From: CAXXOK01 sp963678055
GTDB taxonomy: Bacteria; Bacillota; Clostridia; Christensenellales; Aristaeellaceae
Assembly (NCBI GenBank): GCA_963678055.1
Contig: OY782679.1
Span: forward strand, 558,001 to 622,000
Direction of reading: 5' to 3'
Length of the DNA stretch: 64,000 nucleotides
The position numbers and the translations under genes are program-made. Of the stretch, positions 25,178-32,590 are shown one piece after another. The notes beneath the pieces are model-generated. The model was not told the DNA's origin. It saw only the letters and a list, made by a program, of their open reading frames with translations, and did not search any database. Within the stretch, counting starts at the first letter, position 1. Each line of letters begins with the position of its first letter.

Positions 25178-25756
25178 GTGAACTGGCTTAGTTTTTTACC
25201 GTATGCGATAATTACCACGTTTACGCCGGGGCCTAATAACATTATGGCGCTGTCGATTGCCACACAAAACGGAATCAAGCGCACGATGCCGTTCAATTTC
25301 GGTGTCTGGACAGGGTTTTCGCTGGTGATTCAGCTATGCGGATTTTTAGGCGCGAAGCTGTACGCGGTGCTGCCTGCCATCAAAACGCCGATGCTGTTCA
25401 TCGGCGCGGCTTACCTGCTCTACCTGGCGTGGAAAACATGGAAATCCACAGGGATTCACGAAGAAAAGGCCATGCGCAGCGGGTTCCTTACCGGTCTTTT
25501 CATGCAGTTTATCAACCCCAAGGGTATTGTGTACGCGATAGTCTCAATGGAGACGTTTGTGCTGCCGTATTATCACGACCAGTTCTTATCGGTTATGCTG
25601 GTTGGCTTTTTCATGTCAACGCTGGGTTTATTGTCCACAACAAGCTGGGCATCCTTTGGCAGCCTGTTTAAGCTGCTATTTTCCAAATATAGAAAAACAG
25701 TCAACGCGGTGCTTGCGTTGCTGCTTGTATATTGCGCGGTTTCGCTGTTTCTCTAA
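25178..25756 (+). CDS. LysE/RhtB-family amino-acid exporter
   Basis: The GTG at 25178 has GGGGGG seven bases upstream, which is better placed than the ATG at 25139 upstream. The 192-residue protein has about six membrane helices and the LysE-family opening YAIITTFTPGPNNIMALSIA, with the conserved Thr-Pro-Gly-Pro-Asn. GFLTGLFMQFINPKGIVYAI carries the second family motif (NPK). Members export amino acids or similar small molecules; the substrate cannot be told. The stop codon lies directly against the stop of the convergent ATPase gene with no spacer, so any terminator must overlap coding sequence. Confidence 0.9.
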   Translation: MNWLSFLPYAIITTFTPGPNNIMALSIATQNGIKRTMPFNFGVWTGFSLVIQLCGFLGAKLYAVLPAIKTPMLFIGAAYLLYLAWKTWKSTGIHEEKAMRSGFLTGLFMQFINPKGIVYAIVSMETFVLPYYHDQFLSVMLVGFFMSTLGLLSTTSWASFGSLFKLLFSKYRKTVNAVLALLLVYCAVSLFL

Positions 25757-26614
25757 TCAGCGGAACGCGTCTTCATTGTCTTTAAAAAAAGTATAGTAAC
25801 TGCGTACGTTTTCCAGCTCCGTCCAGCGGCGGACCTCCACAGGGTCGGCGTCCAAATCGTATATTTTTGCCCCGCGCATGGATAACAGGAACGGCGAGTG
25901 CGTGGACAGGATGAACTGGCAGCCGAAAAACCGAGCGGAGTCTTCAATATACTGTTTCAGCTCCAGCTGGCGCTTGGGCGAGAGGCTGTTTTCCGGTTCG
26001 TCCAGCAGGTACAGGCCGTTTTCTTCCACCTGTTCGACAAAGTATTTATACGCACTTTCGCCGTTGGAATAGGTACGCACGTTATCCATCAGGTTTTCGC
26101 GCACGAATTTGGACTGGGTCTTGCGGCGTGCGCTGTTTACGGTTTTCAGCTTATCATAATCCGCCATGGACTTCAGCCGGAAGTTTGCGTATTTGGCATC
26201 CATGTACTCTTCGAGCACATCTTCCCGCCTATGGTCGATGCCCTCGTTGAGCATGCGAAGGTTGAGCATATAATCAAACACATCGTCGCTGGTGATAATA
26301 CGGGAGTGCCCCGGCACCGGGGCTTTCAGGTGCAGTTGGCACATGTCCACATAATCCTGAAAGAACCCGGTGCGGTTGTATACCGTGTCCCGGCGCACGC
26401 CCACGCGTTGGGCAATTACATTGAGCGCGGTGGTCTTGCCAGACCCGTTCCCTCCGTACAGGATGGTAACGGGTTCTAACTCTATGCGCTGCAACCCGCG
26501 TGAAGACAGCACCTTGAACGGGTAGAACGAATCGTAGCAGGTGCGTTTGATATCACAAATAAAGCTGGTTTCGCGTTCATCATCCGGGAAGCTAAAACGG
26601 TCTAAATACAGCAT
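25757..26614 (-). CDS. RecF/SMC-like AAA ATPase (AAA_21/AAA_23 type)
   Basis: I start at the ATG at 26614, four bases after the stop of the aldo/keto reductase gene; an in-frame ATG at 26656 would overlap that gene. Of about 285 residues, the first half has Walker A YGGNGSGKTTALN. The second half has a signature-like SNGESAYKYF, Walker B LYLLDEPENSLSP and the switch His in ILSTHSPFLLS. The region between is only about 120 residues, too short for a long SMC coiled coil. Such stand-alone predicted ATPases resemble those of OLD or ABC-type defence and repair proteins, but no nuclease or partner gene is adjacent. It is probably translated with the reductase gene. Confidence 0.82.
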   Translation of the reverse strand: MLYLDRFSFPDDERETSFICDIKRTCYDSFYPFKVLSSRGLQRIELEPVTILYGGNGSGKTTALNVIAQRVGVRRDTVYNRTGFFQDYVDMCQLHLKAPVPGHSRIITSDDVFDYMLNLRMLNEGIDHRREDVLEEYMDAKYANFRLKSMADYDKLKTVNSARRKTQSKFVRENLMDNVRTYSNGESAYKYFVEQVEENGLYLLDEPENSLSPKRQLELKQYIEDSARFFGCQFILSTHSPFLLSMRGAKIYDLDADPVEVRRWTELENVRSYYTFFKDNEDAFR

Positions 26615-26618
26615 AGGG

Positions 26619-27539
26619 TTATGGCAGTGTGTTGCCGGCTTTGAGCAGCAGAGCATACCATTCCTCGCGGGTCAGGCGGATGTCCGTAGCCTTGGCGCAG
26701 TCGGTTAAGCGCTGCGGGTTCATGGTGCCGGTGATGGGCTGCATCTTGGCCGGATGGCGCTGCAGCCAGGCGATAACGATGGTGGTATTGCTGACATTAT
26801 ATTTGGCGGCCAGCTCGTCAATCTGCTTGTTGAGTTCCGGGTACTTGTCGCTGCCAAGGAATACACCTTCAAAGAATCCGTACTGGAAGGGGGACCAGGG
26901 CTGGATGGTAATATCGTGCAGGCGGCAGAAATCCAAAATGCCCCCGTCGCGGTCTACGGCAGCATCTTCCAACATGTTCACATGCATGCCGCGGGTGATC
27001 ATGGTGGCGTTGGTGATACTGAGTTGCAGCTGATTGGCGACCAGCGGCTGTTTCACAAAGCGCTGCAGCAGCTGAATCTGCATGGGGTTTTGGTTGGATA
27101 CGCCGAAATGGCGCACCTTGCCCGATGCCTGCAAGATGCCAAAGGCCTCGGCGACTTCTTCCGGCTCGACCAGTGCGTCGGGGCGGTGCAAAAGCAAAAC
27201 GTCCAGATACTCAGTATGTAGGCGTTTTAGACTTCCGTCCACCGAAGCAAGGATGTGATCTTTGGAAAAATCAAAGGCGACGCCGGGGCGTATGCCGCAT
27301 TTGGATTGCAGAAACATGGTTTCTCGCACAGCGGGCGTCATGTGCACCGCTTTGGAGAAAATCGCTTCACAATCGCCATTGCCATACATATCGGCATGGT
27401 CGAAAAAGTTTGCGCCAAGCTCCAAAGAAGTCTGCACAAAGGTTTCCGCTTCGGCAGCTGACAGGCGGTTGATGCGCATGCAGCCCACGGCAATCGCGGG
27501 GACTTGCAGGCCGGATGTTCCCAGTTGCAATGTTTTCAT
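26619..27539 (-). CDS. Aldo/keto reductase
   Basis: The 306-residue protein is full length for the family and begins with MKTLQLGTSGLQVPAIAVGC. The catalytic tetrad can be read directly: Asp47 and Tyr52 (FFDHADMYG), Lys80 (FLQSKCGI) and His118 (LLLHRPD). The C-terminal NADPH-binding loop reads ITGTMNPQRL. It resembles the YdhF-type oxidoreductases. The reaction is NAD(P)H-dependent carbonyl reduction in the cytosol; the substrate is unknown. An AGGAGGC-like site lies before the ATG (reverse of GGCCTCCT, just above 27539). The ATPase gene follows after four bases. Confidence 0.92.
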   Translation of the reverse strand: MKTLQLGTSGLQVPAIAVGCMRINRLSAAEAETFVQTSLELGANFFDHADMYGNGDCEAIFSKAVHMTPAVRETMFLQSKCGIRPGVAFDFSKDHILASVDGSLKRLHTEYLDVLLLHRPDALVEPEEVAEAFGILQASGKVRHFGVSNQNPMQIQLLQRFVKQPLVANQLQLSITNATMITRGMHVNMLEDAAVDRDGGILDFCRLHDITIQPWSPFQYGFFEGVFLGSDKYPELNKQIDELAAKYNVSNTTIVIAWLQRHPAKMQPITGTMNPQRLTDCAKATDIRLTREEWYALLLKAGNTLP

Positions 27540-27577
27540 CGGAAGGCCTCCTTCGTGTGTCGTTGAGTTGAACGTTG

Positions 27578-28648
27578 TTATTGAAGTTTTGCGGTAAAGC
27601 TGAGCAGTGCGACACTTGGCACGTTGAACAGGCGGATAGGCATGGGGTAGATGCCGCTGGCGGCAAGGCCGCTGGAGATATGTTGGGTAATATTGTTGAT
27701 ACGCATCATGCCGACGATGCCGTCATCGCCGGGGAACCAGCCCCGCTCCGGTACATAGACCGGGCCCAGCCCGAACAAGCGCCATTGCCCGCCGCAGTAG
27801 TGGCCTGACAGCACCAGCGAGAGGTTGCGGTAGGAGAAGATCTTTTCCGTATCCGCCCATTCGGTCATTTCGCGTACATAGTCGGCTTGCAGCGGGATAT
27901 GGGTCACGCCGATTTGCAAATCCCCGTCTTGGATCTGTTCAATGGTCTTCGCACTTTGTTCAAAGGCTTCCAGCCGATAGCTGAGAGCCCGGTAGCTGGC
28001 GCCGCCTTCGGCCTCGTACTGCTTGCCGCTTGCCTCCATGTCCGCCTTTTGGCGGGCCAGGGTGCTGACCATGCCCTTGATGCCGGCACTATCGGTCAAG
28101 CCGATAGAATACAGGTGCTCGGGAATAAACCAAACCGTGCGCTTGCCCACGACCTGACCGATGGTACGGTCCAGATAAATAGCACCTTCGGCCTGCGCTG
28201 CGCGCACCCACTCGGCCAGCGGTTCGGGGCTGCCGTGCAGGGTGGAGTTGACAGCGACGGGATCTTCATCGCCTGCGACAAAGTAAATGGGAACATCGGC
28301 TTTAATCTGCCGCAATATGCGAATCAGCGAGACCATGGGTGCATAGTCGCCGCCTTGGCCGACCATGTCACCGGTCATCACCACGGCGGTAAAGCCCTTG
28401 CCGTATAGCATGGTTTCCCAGAGGTCTGTTTCAAAGCCGATGTCGCTGCCGTGCAGATCGGAGATGTGCAGTATGGTAACGTTTTCGTACTTGGAGTTCA
28501 TGTTCATGATGCGCACCTTATCTGTGTTCAGGTGGATGCGCTTGTTTAAGATGCTGTTAGAGAGGATGGAAAGCGCGACGACGGCAAACAACACCGCCAG
28601 CAGCAAAATCAGGCATCCCGGTGCATGTCTCTTGGGTTTTTGTTCCAT
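27578..28648 (-). CDS. Membrane-anchored metallophosphoesterase-like protein with altered motifs
   Basis: I start at the ATG at 28648 because it directly precedes a basic stretch and a single membrane anchor (PGCLILLLAVLFAVVALSIL); the longer frame upstream looks non-coding. The rest is a calcineurin-like phosphoesterase fold: HISDLHGSD, VVMTGDMVGQGGD, VTHIPLQ. Two signature blocks are changed. The usual GNHD reads GDED (YFVAGDEDPV), and the usual GHxHGGQ reads GHYCGGQ. This removes the catalytic His and one metal-binding His. The protein therefore either uses a modified metal centre or has become a binding protein. It faces outside if the anchor is a signal anchor. There is no strong ribosome binding site. 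Confidence 0.82.
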   Translation of the reverse strand: MEQKPKRHAPGCLILLLAVLFAVVALSILSNSILNKRIHLNTDKVRIMNMNSKYENVTILHISDLHGSDIGFETDLWETMLYGKGFTAVVMTGDMVGQGGDYAPMVSLIRILRQIKADVPIYFVAGDEDPVAVNSTLHGSPEPLAEWVRAAQAEGAIYLDRTIGQVVGKRTVWFIPEHLYSIGLTDSAGIKGMVSTLARQKADMEASGKQYEAEGGASYRALSYRLEAFEQSAKTIEQIQDGDLQIGVTHIPLQADYVREMTEWADTEKIFSYRNLSLVLSGHYCGGQWRLFGLGPVYVPERGWFPGDDGIVGMMRINNITQHISSGLAASGIYPMPIRLFNVPSVALLSFTAKLQ

Positions 28649-28828
28649 AAAAATATAGCGATTATTGCTGCGTGCCACTGCGCTTATACCCCCGTGTTTG
28701 ATAGTTCTAGTATACCGTAAATCGGCGCAATACGCACTAGGGGTTTTGATAGTATTTGTTAAAACTGCGCCAAAAAACTGCTGGCGTACAGACCCATTGG
28801 CGCAGTAGGGGAGTGCGCTGCGCATATA

Positions 28829-28856
28829 AAAAACACCCGCAGCCAAGGCTGCGGGT
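28829..28856 (-). terminator. Terminator of the YtrA-type ABC operon
   Basis: ACCCGCAGCC and GGCTGCGGGT form a ten-pair stem with an AA loop, followed by T residues on the minus strand. It lies 21 bases past the stop of the permease gene. Confidence 0.88.
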
Positions 28857-28876
28857 ATGGTAGCTTTGATTCCGCA

Positions 28877-29650
28877 TTATTGCAGGTTCAGCCTGCGCTT
28901 GAGCATGGTATGGGTGATGGCATAGAAACCTGCGCCAAACAGCACGACAATGGCGATGTACCAAAGCAGGTAGGGATGCGCCGTAACTGGCGCGGTTAAA
29001 GCGCTGCTAGCATCCACCGTATCCACCGCCTTGCTGACAGTGCTTGGAAGCATAAGTAGCACGGCAAGAATTTGCAGCACGGTACTGATGGCAAGGAAGA
29101 ATCCGAAGGAAATGGCGACCCTGTGCTTTTCAAACAGCATACTCAGCGCCATGCAGGCGTACAGGAACAGGATTCCGCACATGACCGAAACCACCGCTGC
29201 TACGGCAAGCTCCACAACATACAGGAACGTCTCGCCGGCGGGAAGCCCAATATCATTGAAGATGTGAATGGTGGAGCTGTTATGTATGTCGCTGCTAGAC
29301 AGAATCATGGTTGCCAGCCATGCCACGATGACACACACGAATGCCCAGAGGGTAGCGGTCAGCAGTTTGCTGACTATCAGCCGCCCTGTGCTCACCGGCA
29401 GGGTGTGCATCAAATAGCCTTCCGTGCTTAGCAAGGTTTTGTAAAACCGTTGGATGGTCAGAATCAGGGTTACGACAAAGCCGGTGGTAATCAGCATGGA
29501 AGACAGCATCAGGGAAATGATATGGGGGATGTCCGAGTTGAGCTTGCTTAGCAGCTGGGTGACGGTTGCCATGATGAGGATGGAGCCAAACAGCAGTAGA
29601 AAGATGCGCCCGGTGGCTTTGAACTCGTATTTCATTAACTTGCCTAGCAT
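28877..29650 (-). CDS. ABC-2-like permease of the GntR-controlled ABC transporter
   Basis: The ATG at 29650 is preceded by GGGAGG and overlaps the end of the ATPase gene by seven bases. The 257-residue protein has six hydrophobic segments: IFLLLFGSILIMATVTQLL, MLITTGFVVTLILTIQRF, LLTATLWAFVCVIVAWL, ELAVAAVVSVMCGILFLY, ISFGFFLAISTVLQILAV and LLWYIAIVVLFGAGFYAI. It is the last gene of a GntR-ATPase-permease operon like the YtrA/BCRA type. Those transporters are induced by cell-wall antibiotics or help export peptides. The exact substrate is unknown. Confidence 0.88.
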   Translation of the reverse strand: MLGKLMKYEFKATGRIFLLLFGSILIMATVTQLLSKLNSDIPHIISLMLSSMLITTGFVVTLILTIQRFYKTLLSTEGYLMHTLPVSTGRLIVSKLLTATLWAFVCVIVAWLATMILSSSDIHNSSTIHIFNDIGLPAGETFLYVVELAVAAVVSVMCGILFLYACMALSMLFEKHRVAISFGFFLAISTVLQILAVLLMLPSTVSKAVDTVDASSALTAPVTAHPYLLWYIAIVVLFGAGFYAITHTMLKRRLNLQ

Positions 29651-30339
29651 TTGAAAACCTCCCGAAACAGCTGGTCGACGGACATCTTCTGCTCCTCGCG
29701 AATGGCGTCCACCGTGTCGTGCAGTACAATTTGCCCGTCTTTGAGGAAAATGGCTTCATCCAGCACCGGTTCCACATCCGCGATCAGATGGGTGGAGATG
29801 ATAACGGACGCTTCCGGATTGTAATTGGAGATAATCGTGCGCAGAATGTAATCGCGCGCAGCGGGGTCCACGCCGCCGATGGGCTCGTCCAGCAGGTAGA
29901 GCTTGGCGTTGCGGGCCATCACCAAAATGAGCTGCACCTTCTCCTTGGTGCCTTTGGACAGCGACTTGAGGGTCGCCGCCGGGTCGATGCCCAGCGAAAT
30001 CAGCATATCCTCAGCCTTTAGGCGGTCGAAATCCGCGTAGAAGTCGCCAAAGAAGGCAAGCATATCCTTGACCTTCATCCAGTCGTTAAAATAGGGGGCA
30101 TCCGGCAGGTAGGACACATTGGCTTTGGTGATGATCCCCGGGGTATGGCCGTGAATGGTGATGTGGCCTTCGGTGGGGGTTATCAGGCCGTTACAAAGCT
30201 TGAGAAGGGTGGTTTTGCCGCTGCCGTTGGGGCCGAGCAGCCCGATAACCCGCCCGGCTTGCAGCTCCAGGTTCACGCCTTGCAGCGCGTTGGTATTGCC
30301 AAATCGCTTGGTCAGGTTGCTTACGCTAACGATGTTCAT
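29644..30339 (-). CDS. ABC transporter ATPase of the GntR-controlled operon
   Basis: The 231-residue protein is a single ABC domain with Walker A GPNGSGKTTLL, a degenerate signature SLSKGTKEKVQLILV, Walker B LYLLDEPIGGVDP and switch His in VIISTHLIADVE. The SKG-type signature and Pro-Ile-Gly-Gly after the Walker Glu are usual in YtrB/BcrA-like ATPases. Its start codon overlaps the stop of the GntR gene (ATGA), and the permease gene overlaps its end, so the three genes form one tight operon. Confidence 0.92.
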   Translation of the reverse strand: MNIVSVSNLTKRFGNTNALQGVNLELQAGRVIGLLGPNGSGKTTLLKLCNGLITPTEGHITIHGHTPGIITKANVSYLPDAPYFNDWMKVKDMLAFFGDFYADFDRLKAEDMLISLGIDPAATLKSLSKGTKEKVQLILVMARNAKLYLLDEPIGGVDPAARDYILRTIISNYNPEASVIISTHLIADVEPVLDEAIFLKDGQIVLHDTVDAIREEQKMSVDQLFREVFKC

Positions 30340-30707
30340 ATCTCTGCTGTCTCCTTATTGATTTGGATTAATACAACGGCGTCCTGTCGATCATAGCCGA
30401 TGGCCGCCATTTTGGTCAGGAACAGGTTGATCTGTTCTTTGGCCAAATCCGTTTTGGCCTGTTTGATGACCGCCTTGTTCTCGGTTACGAAGCGACCACT
30501 GGTGCGCTGTGCAAATACCAGGCCGTCGCGCTCCAGTTCCTGCAGCGCTTTTTGCAGGGTGTTGGGGTTTACGGCGGCTTCCTCCGCCAATTCCCGTACG
30601 GTGGGCAGCTGCGAACCGGGGGCGTATGCACCGGATACGATGTTTAACAGGATGCGCTCTTTCAGCTGCCTGTAAATCGGCCTGTCCGGGTCAAATTGCC
30701 ATGGCAT
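30336..30707 (-). CDS. YtrA-type GntR-family repressor
   Basis: The ATG at 30707 has AGGAGGTGACGGC in front; the longer frame runs into the promoter and is discarded. The 123-residue protein has the GntR winged helix at 5-75 (PIYRQLKERILLNIVSGAY, then LPTVRELAEEAAVNPNTLQK, FVTENK). It has only a short helical tail of about 45 residues instead of a ligand domain, as in the YtrA subfamily. It should repress its own operon with the ABC genes. A palindrome lies between promoter and start codon, at the expected place. Confidence 0.93.
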   Translation of the reverse strand: MPWQFDPDRPIYRQLKERILLNIVSGAYAPGSQLPTVRELAEEAAVNPNTLQKALQELERDGLVFAQRTSGRFVTENKAVIKQAKTDLAKEQINLFLTKMAAIGYDRQDAVVLIQINKETAEI

Positions 30708-30731
30708 GCCGTCACCTCCTGATGATTTAAT

Positions 30732-30751
30732 TGTATTACTCAAGTAACACA
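30732..30751. promoter_or_regulatory. Candidate YtrA-type operator
   Basis: A 20-bp imperfect palindrome, TGTATTACT and AGTAACACA around a central CA, lies between the -10 box and the GntR start codon. The half-sites differ at one position. Position and spacing fit autorepression by the GntR protein. Confidence 0.7.
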
Positions 30752-30756
30752 ATAGG

Positions 30757-30785
30757 ACAATAACACAAGAAAAACCGCCTGTCAA
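30757..30785 (-). promoter_or_regulatory. Promoter of the GntR-ABC operon
   Basis: On the minus strand TTGACA (30785-30780) and TATTGT (30762-30757) are 17 bases apart. The -35 box is perfect and lies in the loop of the preceding gene's terminator hairpin. Confidence 0.75.
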
Positions 30786-30793
30786 GCGGTTTT
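30768..30793 (-). terminator. Terminator of the serine hydrolase gene
   Basis: AAAACCGC and GCGGTTTT pair around CTGTCAA, followed by a T-run on the minus strand. It works from the gene at 30836-31846; the A-run on the other side would allow function in both directions. Confidence 0.8.
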
Positions 30794-30835
30794 TTGGGAA
30801 TTGTTTTAAAATTAGGGAAGCCCGGTGTGCTGTGG

Positions 30836-31846
30836 TTACGCTAGTTCCTCTTGGAACAGGAGCTTGGAAAGGGAGAAAATGTTTTGCTCCGTATTGGTGA
30901 GGATCGTTGCAGTGTGCTTGCGCCTTGGAAAGTAGATGGACACAAAGCCGACGCCTACATCTACGCCCACAACATAAAAAGCTACATGCTCGCCCCGGTC
31001 TAAACGGTACACACCCAGCCCGTAGCTGCGCTCATCATCCTGGCGCACATGCGGCATCAGAAAGCGTTCCAGCATCGCGGGGGACAGGATTTTTCCTTTC
31101 ATCAGCGCGCGCCAGAGCGTGTCCATATCGCTGGCGCAAGTAAATAAGCCGCCGTCTGCACCGCCGATGATTGGCAGTTTGAAATGATTGGTTTTGCCAT
31201 CCTCGGTATACCCCAGGGCGGTGTTGGCGGGCAGCTGATCCATGCGGTAAAAGCCGGTATGCTGCAGCTTGAGGGGCGCAAGAATTGTATCGCTTACATA
31301 CTGCTGATAGGGGACTTGCGCGGCGGCCTCGATAGCAAGCCCCAGCAAAATATAGCCCGCATTGCAGTAGCTAAAACGCTCGCCGGGTATAAACTTCTTT
31401 GGCAGCGGGGTTATCATGGGCAGATAGTAGGCAAGCCGCTCCCACAGGTACAGCGGGTACTTGGCGGCCAGTGCGGCGGCGACTGCATCGAAATCGTCGG
31501 CATCCTCATCCAGATAATCGCCGATGCCGGAGGTATGGGTGAGGAGGTGGCGGAGGGTTACACTGCGATCAACCTGCCCCAAATCGTATGGAAGGATGTC
31601 CCATATTTTGTCATCCAGATGCAGCTTGCCTGCTTCTATGAGCTTGCATACGGACACTCCTGTTAGTAGTTTCGTGCCCGATGCAATGCCAAAGGCCGTA
31701 TCGGGCGTATTGGGCAGTTGTTCGCTTTGGTTTCGGTACCCGGCACTGGTTTGAAATATGATGCCGTTTTCATCCCGGACGGAAAATACGCCGGAAAATG
31801 CGGGCGCGCCGTCCCATTGGTTCCATAGCTCCTGTATTGATTGCAT
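30836..31846 (-). CDS. Class-C beta-lactamase-like serine hydrolase
   Basis: I start at the ATG at 31846, with AGGAGA six bases upstream. The 336-residue protein has the Ser-x-x-Lys nucleophile motif in FGIASGTKLLTGVSV, the Tyr-x-Asn motif as YCNAGYILLGLA, and a Gly-rich stretch IIGGADGGLFTCASDMDTLW. This is the beta-lactamase/D,D-peptidase (PF00144) fold, often acting as an esterase or peptidase rather than a true beta-lactamase. There is no signal peptide or membrane segment, so a cytosolic enzyme is expected, which argues against a wall peptidase. The substrate is unknown. It reads toward the GntR operon and ends at a bifunctional hairpin. Confidence 0.88.
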   Translation of the reverse strand: MQSIQELWNQWDGAPAFSGVFSVRDENGIIFQTSAGYRNQSEQLPNTPDTAFGIASGTKLLTGVSVCKLIEAGKLHLDDKIWDILPYDLGQVDRSVTLRHLLTHTSGIGDYLDEDADDFDAVAAALAAKYPLYLWERLAYYLPMITPLPKKFIPGERFSYCNAGYILLGLAIEAAAQVPYQQYVSDTILAPLKLQHTGFYRMDQLPANTALGYTEDGKTNHFKLPIIGGADGGLFTCASDMDTLWRALMKGKILSPAMLERFLMPHVRQDDERSYGLGVYRLDRGEHVAFYVVGVDVGVGFVSIYFPRRKHTATILTNTEQNIFSLSKLLFQEELA

Positions 31847-31940
31847 AGGCTGTCTCCTACTTGAGTCAAAGGCTTGGTGGATACAAACCATACTACCATG
31901 AGCATTGCAACCGGTTCAAGCACCGCAAGGGGTTTGCAGC

Positions 31941-31969
31941 TTGCGCGTGATTTGTGTTTATGCGATAAT
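31941..31969 (+). promoter_or_regulatory. Promoter of the C_GCAxxG_C_C gene
   Basis: TTGCGC (31941-31946) and GATAAT (31964-31969) are spaced by 17 bases, about 30 bases before the start codon. Confidence 0.6.
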
Positions 31970-31999
31970 CAATAGGAAATAAACGGTGAGGTGATGGCG

Positions 32000-32449
32000 A
32001 TGACGCCAAAGCAACAAAAGGCGCACGACTATTTTTACGGCGGGTACAACTGTGCCCAATCGGTATTTGCCGCCTTTCATGAGGAGATGGGACTGCCTGA
32101 GGAGACGGCATTGCAGCTGATGGTTTCCGTGGGTGGTGGCGTGGGCGGCCTGCGGGAAATCTGCGGCGCGCTAACCGGCGCGGCTATGGCGCTGAACATG
32201 ATCCAAAAGGAAATCAAGCAAGCCGACCTTGACTATAAAAAGAAGATGTACGCGCTCGTGCAGGAAAAAGCCGCGGCGTTTAAAGCCCAGTACGGCACTT
32301 ATATCTGCCGCGAGCTGCTGGAGCTAAACGACATCACCCCTTCGCCTGTCCCTGCGGCGCGCGATGCAAAGTACTACGAAGCCCGACCCTGCGGCAGGTA
32401 CGTGGAATACGCGGCTAAGCTTGTGGAAGATGAGCTAAATAAGGCCTGA
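32000..32449 (+). CDS. C_GCAxxG_C_C-family putative redox protein
   Basis: GAGGTG at 31988-31993 suits the ATG at 32000 (six-base gap); a GTG at 31991 and an ATG at 31994 are in frame. The 149-residue protein has the four-Cys pattern that names the family: GGYNCAQSV, then REICGALTGAAMAL, YICRELLEL and ARPCGRYV. These small cytosolic proteins are widespread in anaerobes and are thought to be redox-active or metal-binding, but their role is unsettled. It is a single-gene unit with its own promoter, divergent from the serine hydrolase gene. Confidence 0.88.
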   Translation: MTPKQQKAHDYFYGGYNCAQSVFAAFHEEMGLPEETALQLMVSVGGGVGGLREICGALTGAAMALNMIQKEIKQADLDYKKKMYALVQEKAAAFKAQYGTYICRELLELNDITPSPVPAARDAKYYEARPCGRYVEYAAKLVEDELNKA

Positions 32450-32462
32450 AACACCGTAAACA

Positions 32463-32491
32463 TTGACTTTCTAGGAATACTCTGTCATAAT
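32463..32491 (+). promoter_or_regulatory. Promoter of the prfC-typA unit
   Basis: TTGACT (32463-32468) and CATAAT (32486-32491) are separated by 17 bases. The predicted start point is at or just before the perfect hairpin at 32498. Confidence 0.7.
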
Positions 32492-32497
32492 TCTCTA

Positions 32498-32520
32498 TTG
32501 GCCGCACACCGTGCGGCCAA
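32498..32520 (+). promoter_or_regulatory. Perfect hairpin at the 5' end of the prfC transcript
   Basis: TTGGCCGCAC and GTGCGGCCAA pair perfectly around ACC. There is no T-run, so it is not a normal terminator. If the promoter call is right, it caps the very 5' end of the mRNA and may slow decay by RNase J or RppH-type enzymes. Confidence 0.55.
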
Positions 32521-32590
32521 TGCTGAGGTTTGGAGCAATCGCCAAACCGGAATCCCCCTTTTTGATTCGTACAACGGAGGCAAAACCCCC

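Noticed and set aside
25898..27221. Plus-strand frames of 155-193 codons
   Set aside because: They are antisense shadows of the ATPase and aldo/keto reductase genes, which have complete catalytic residues.
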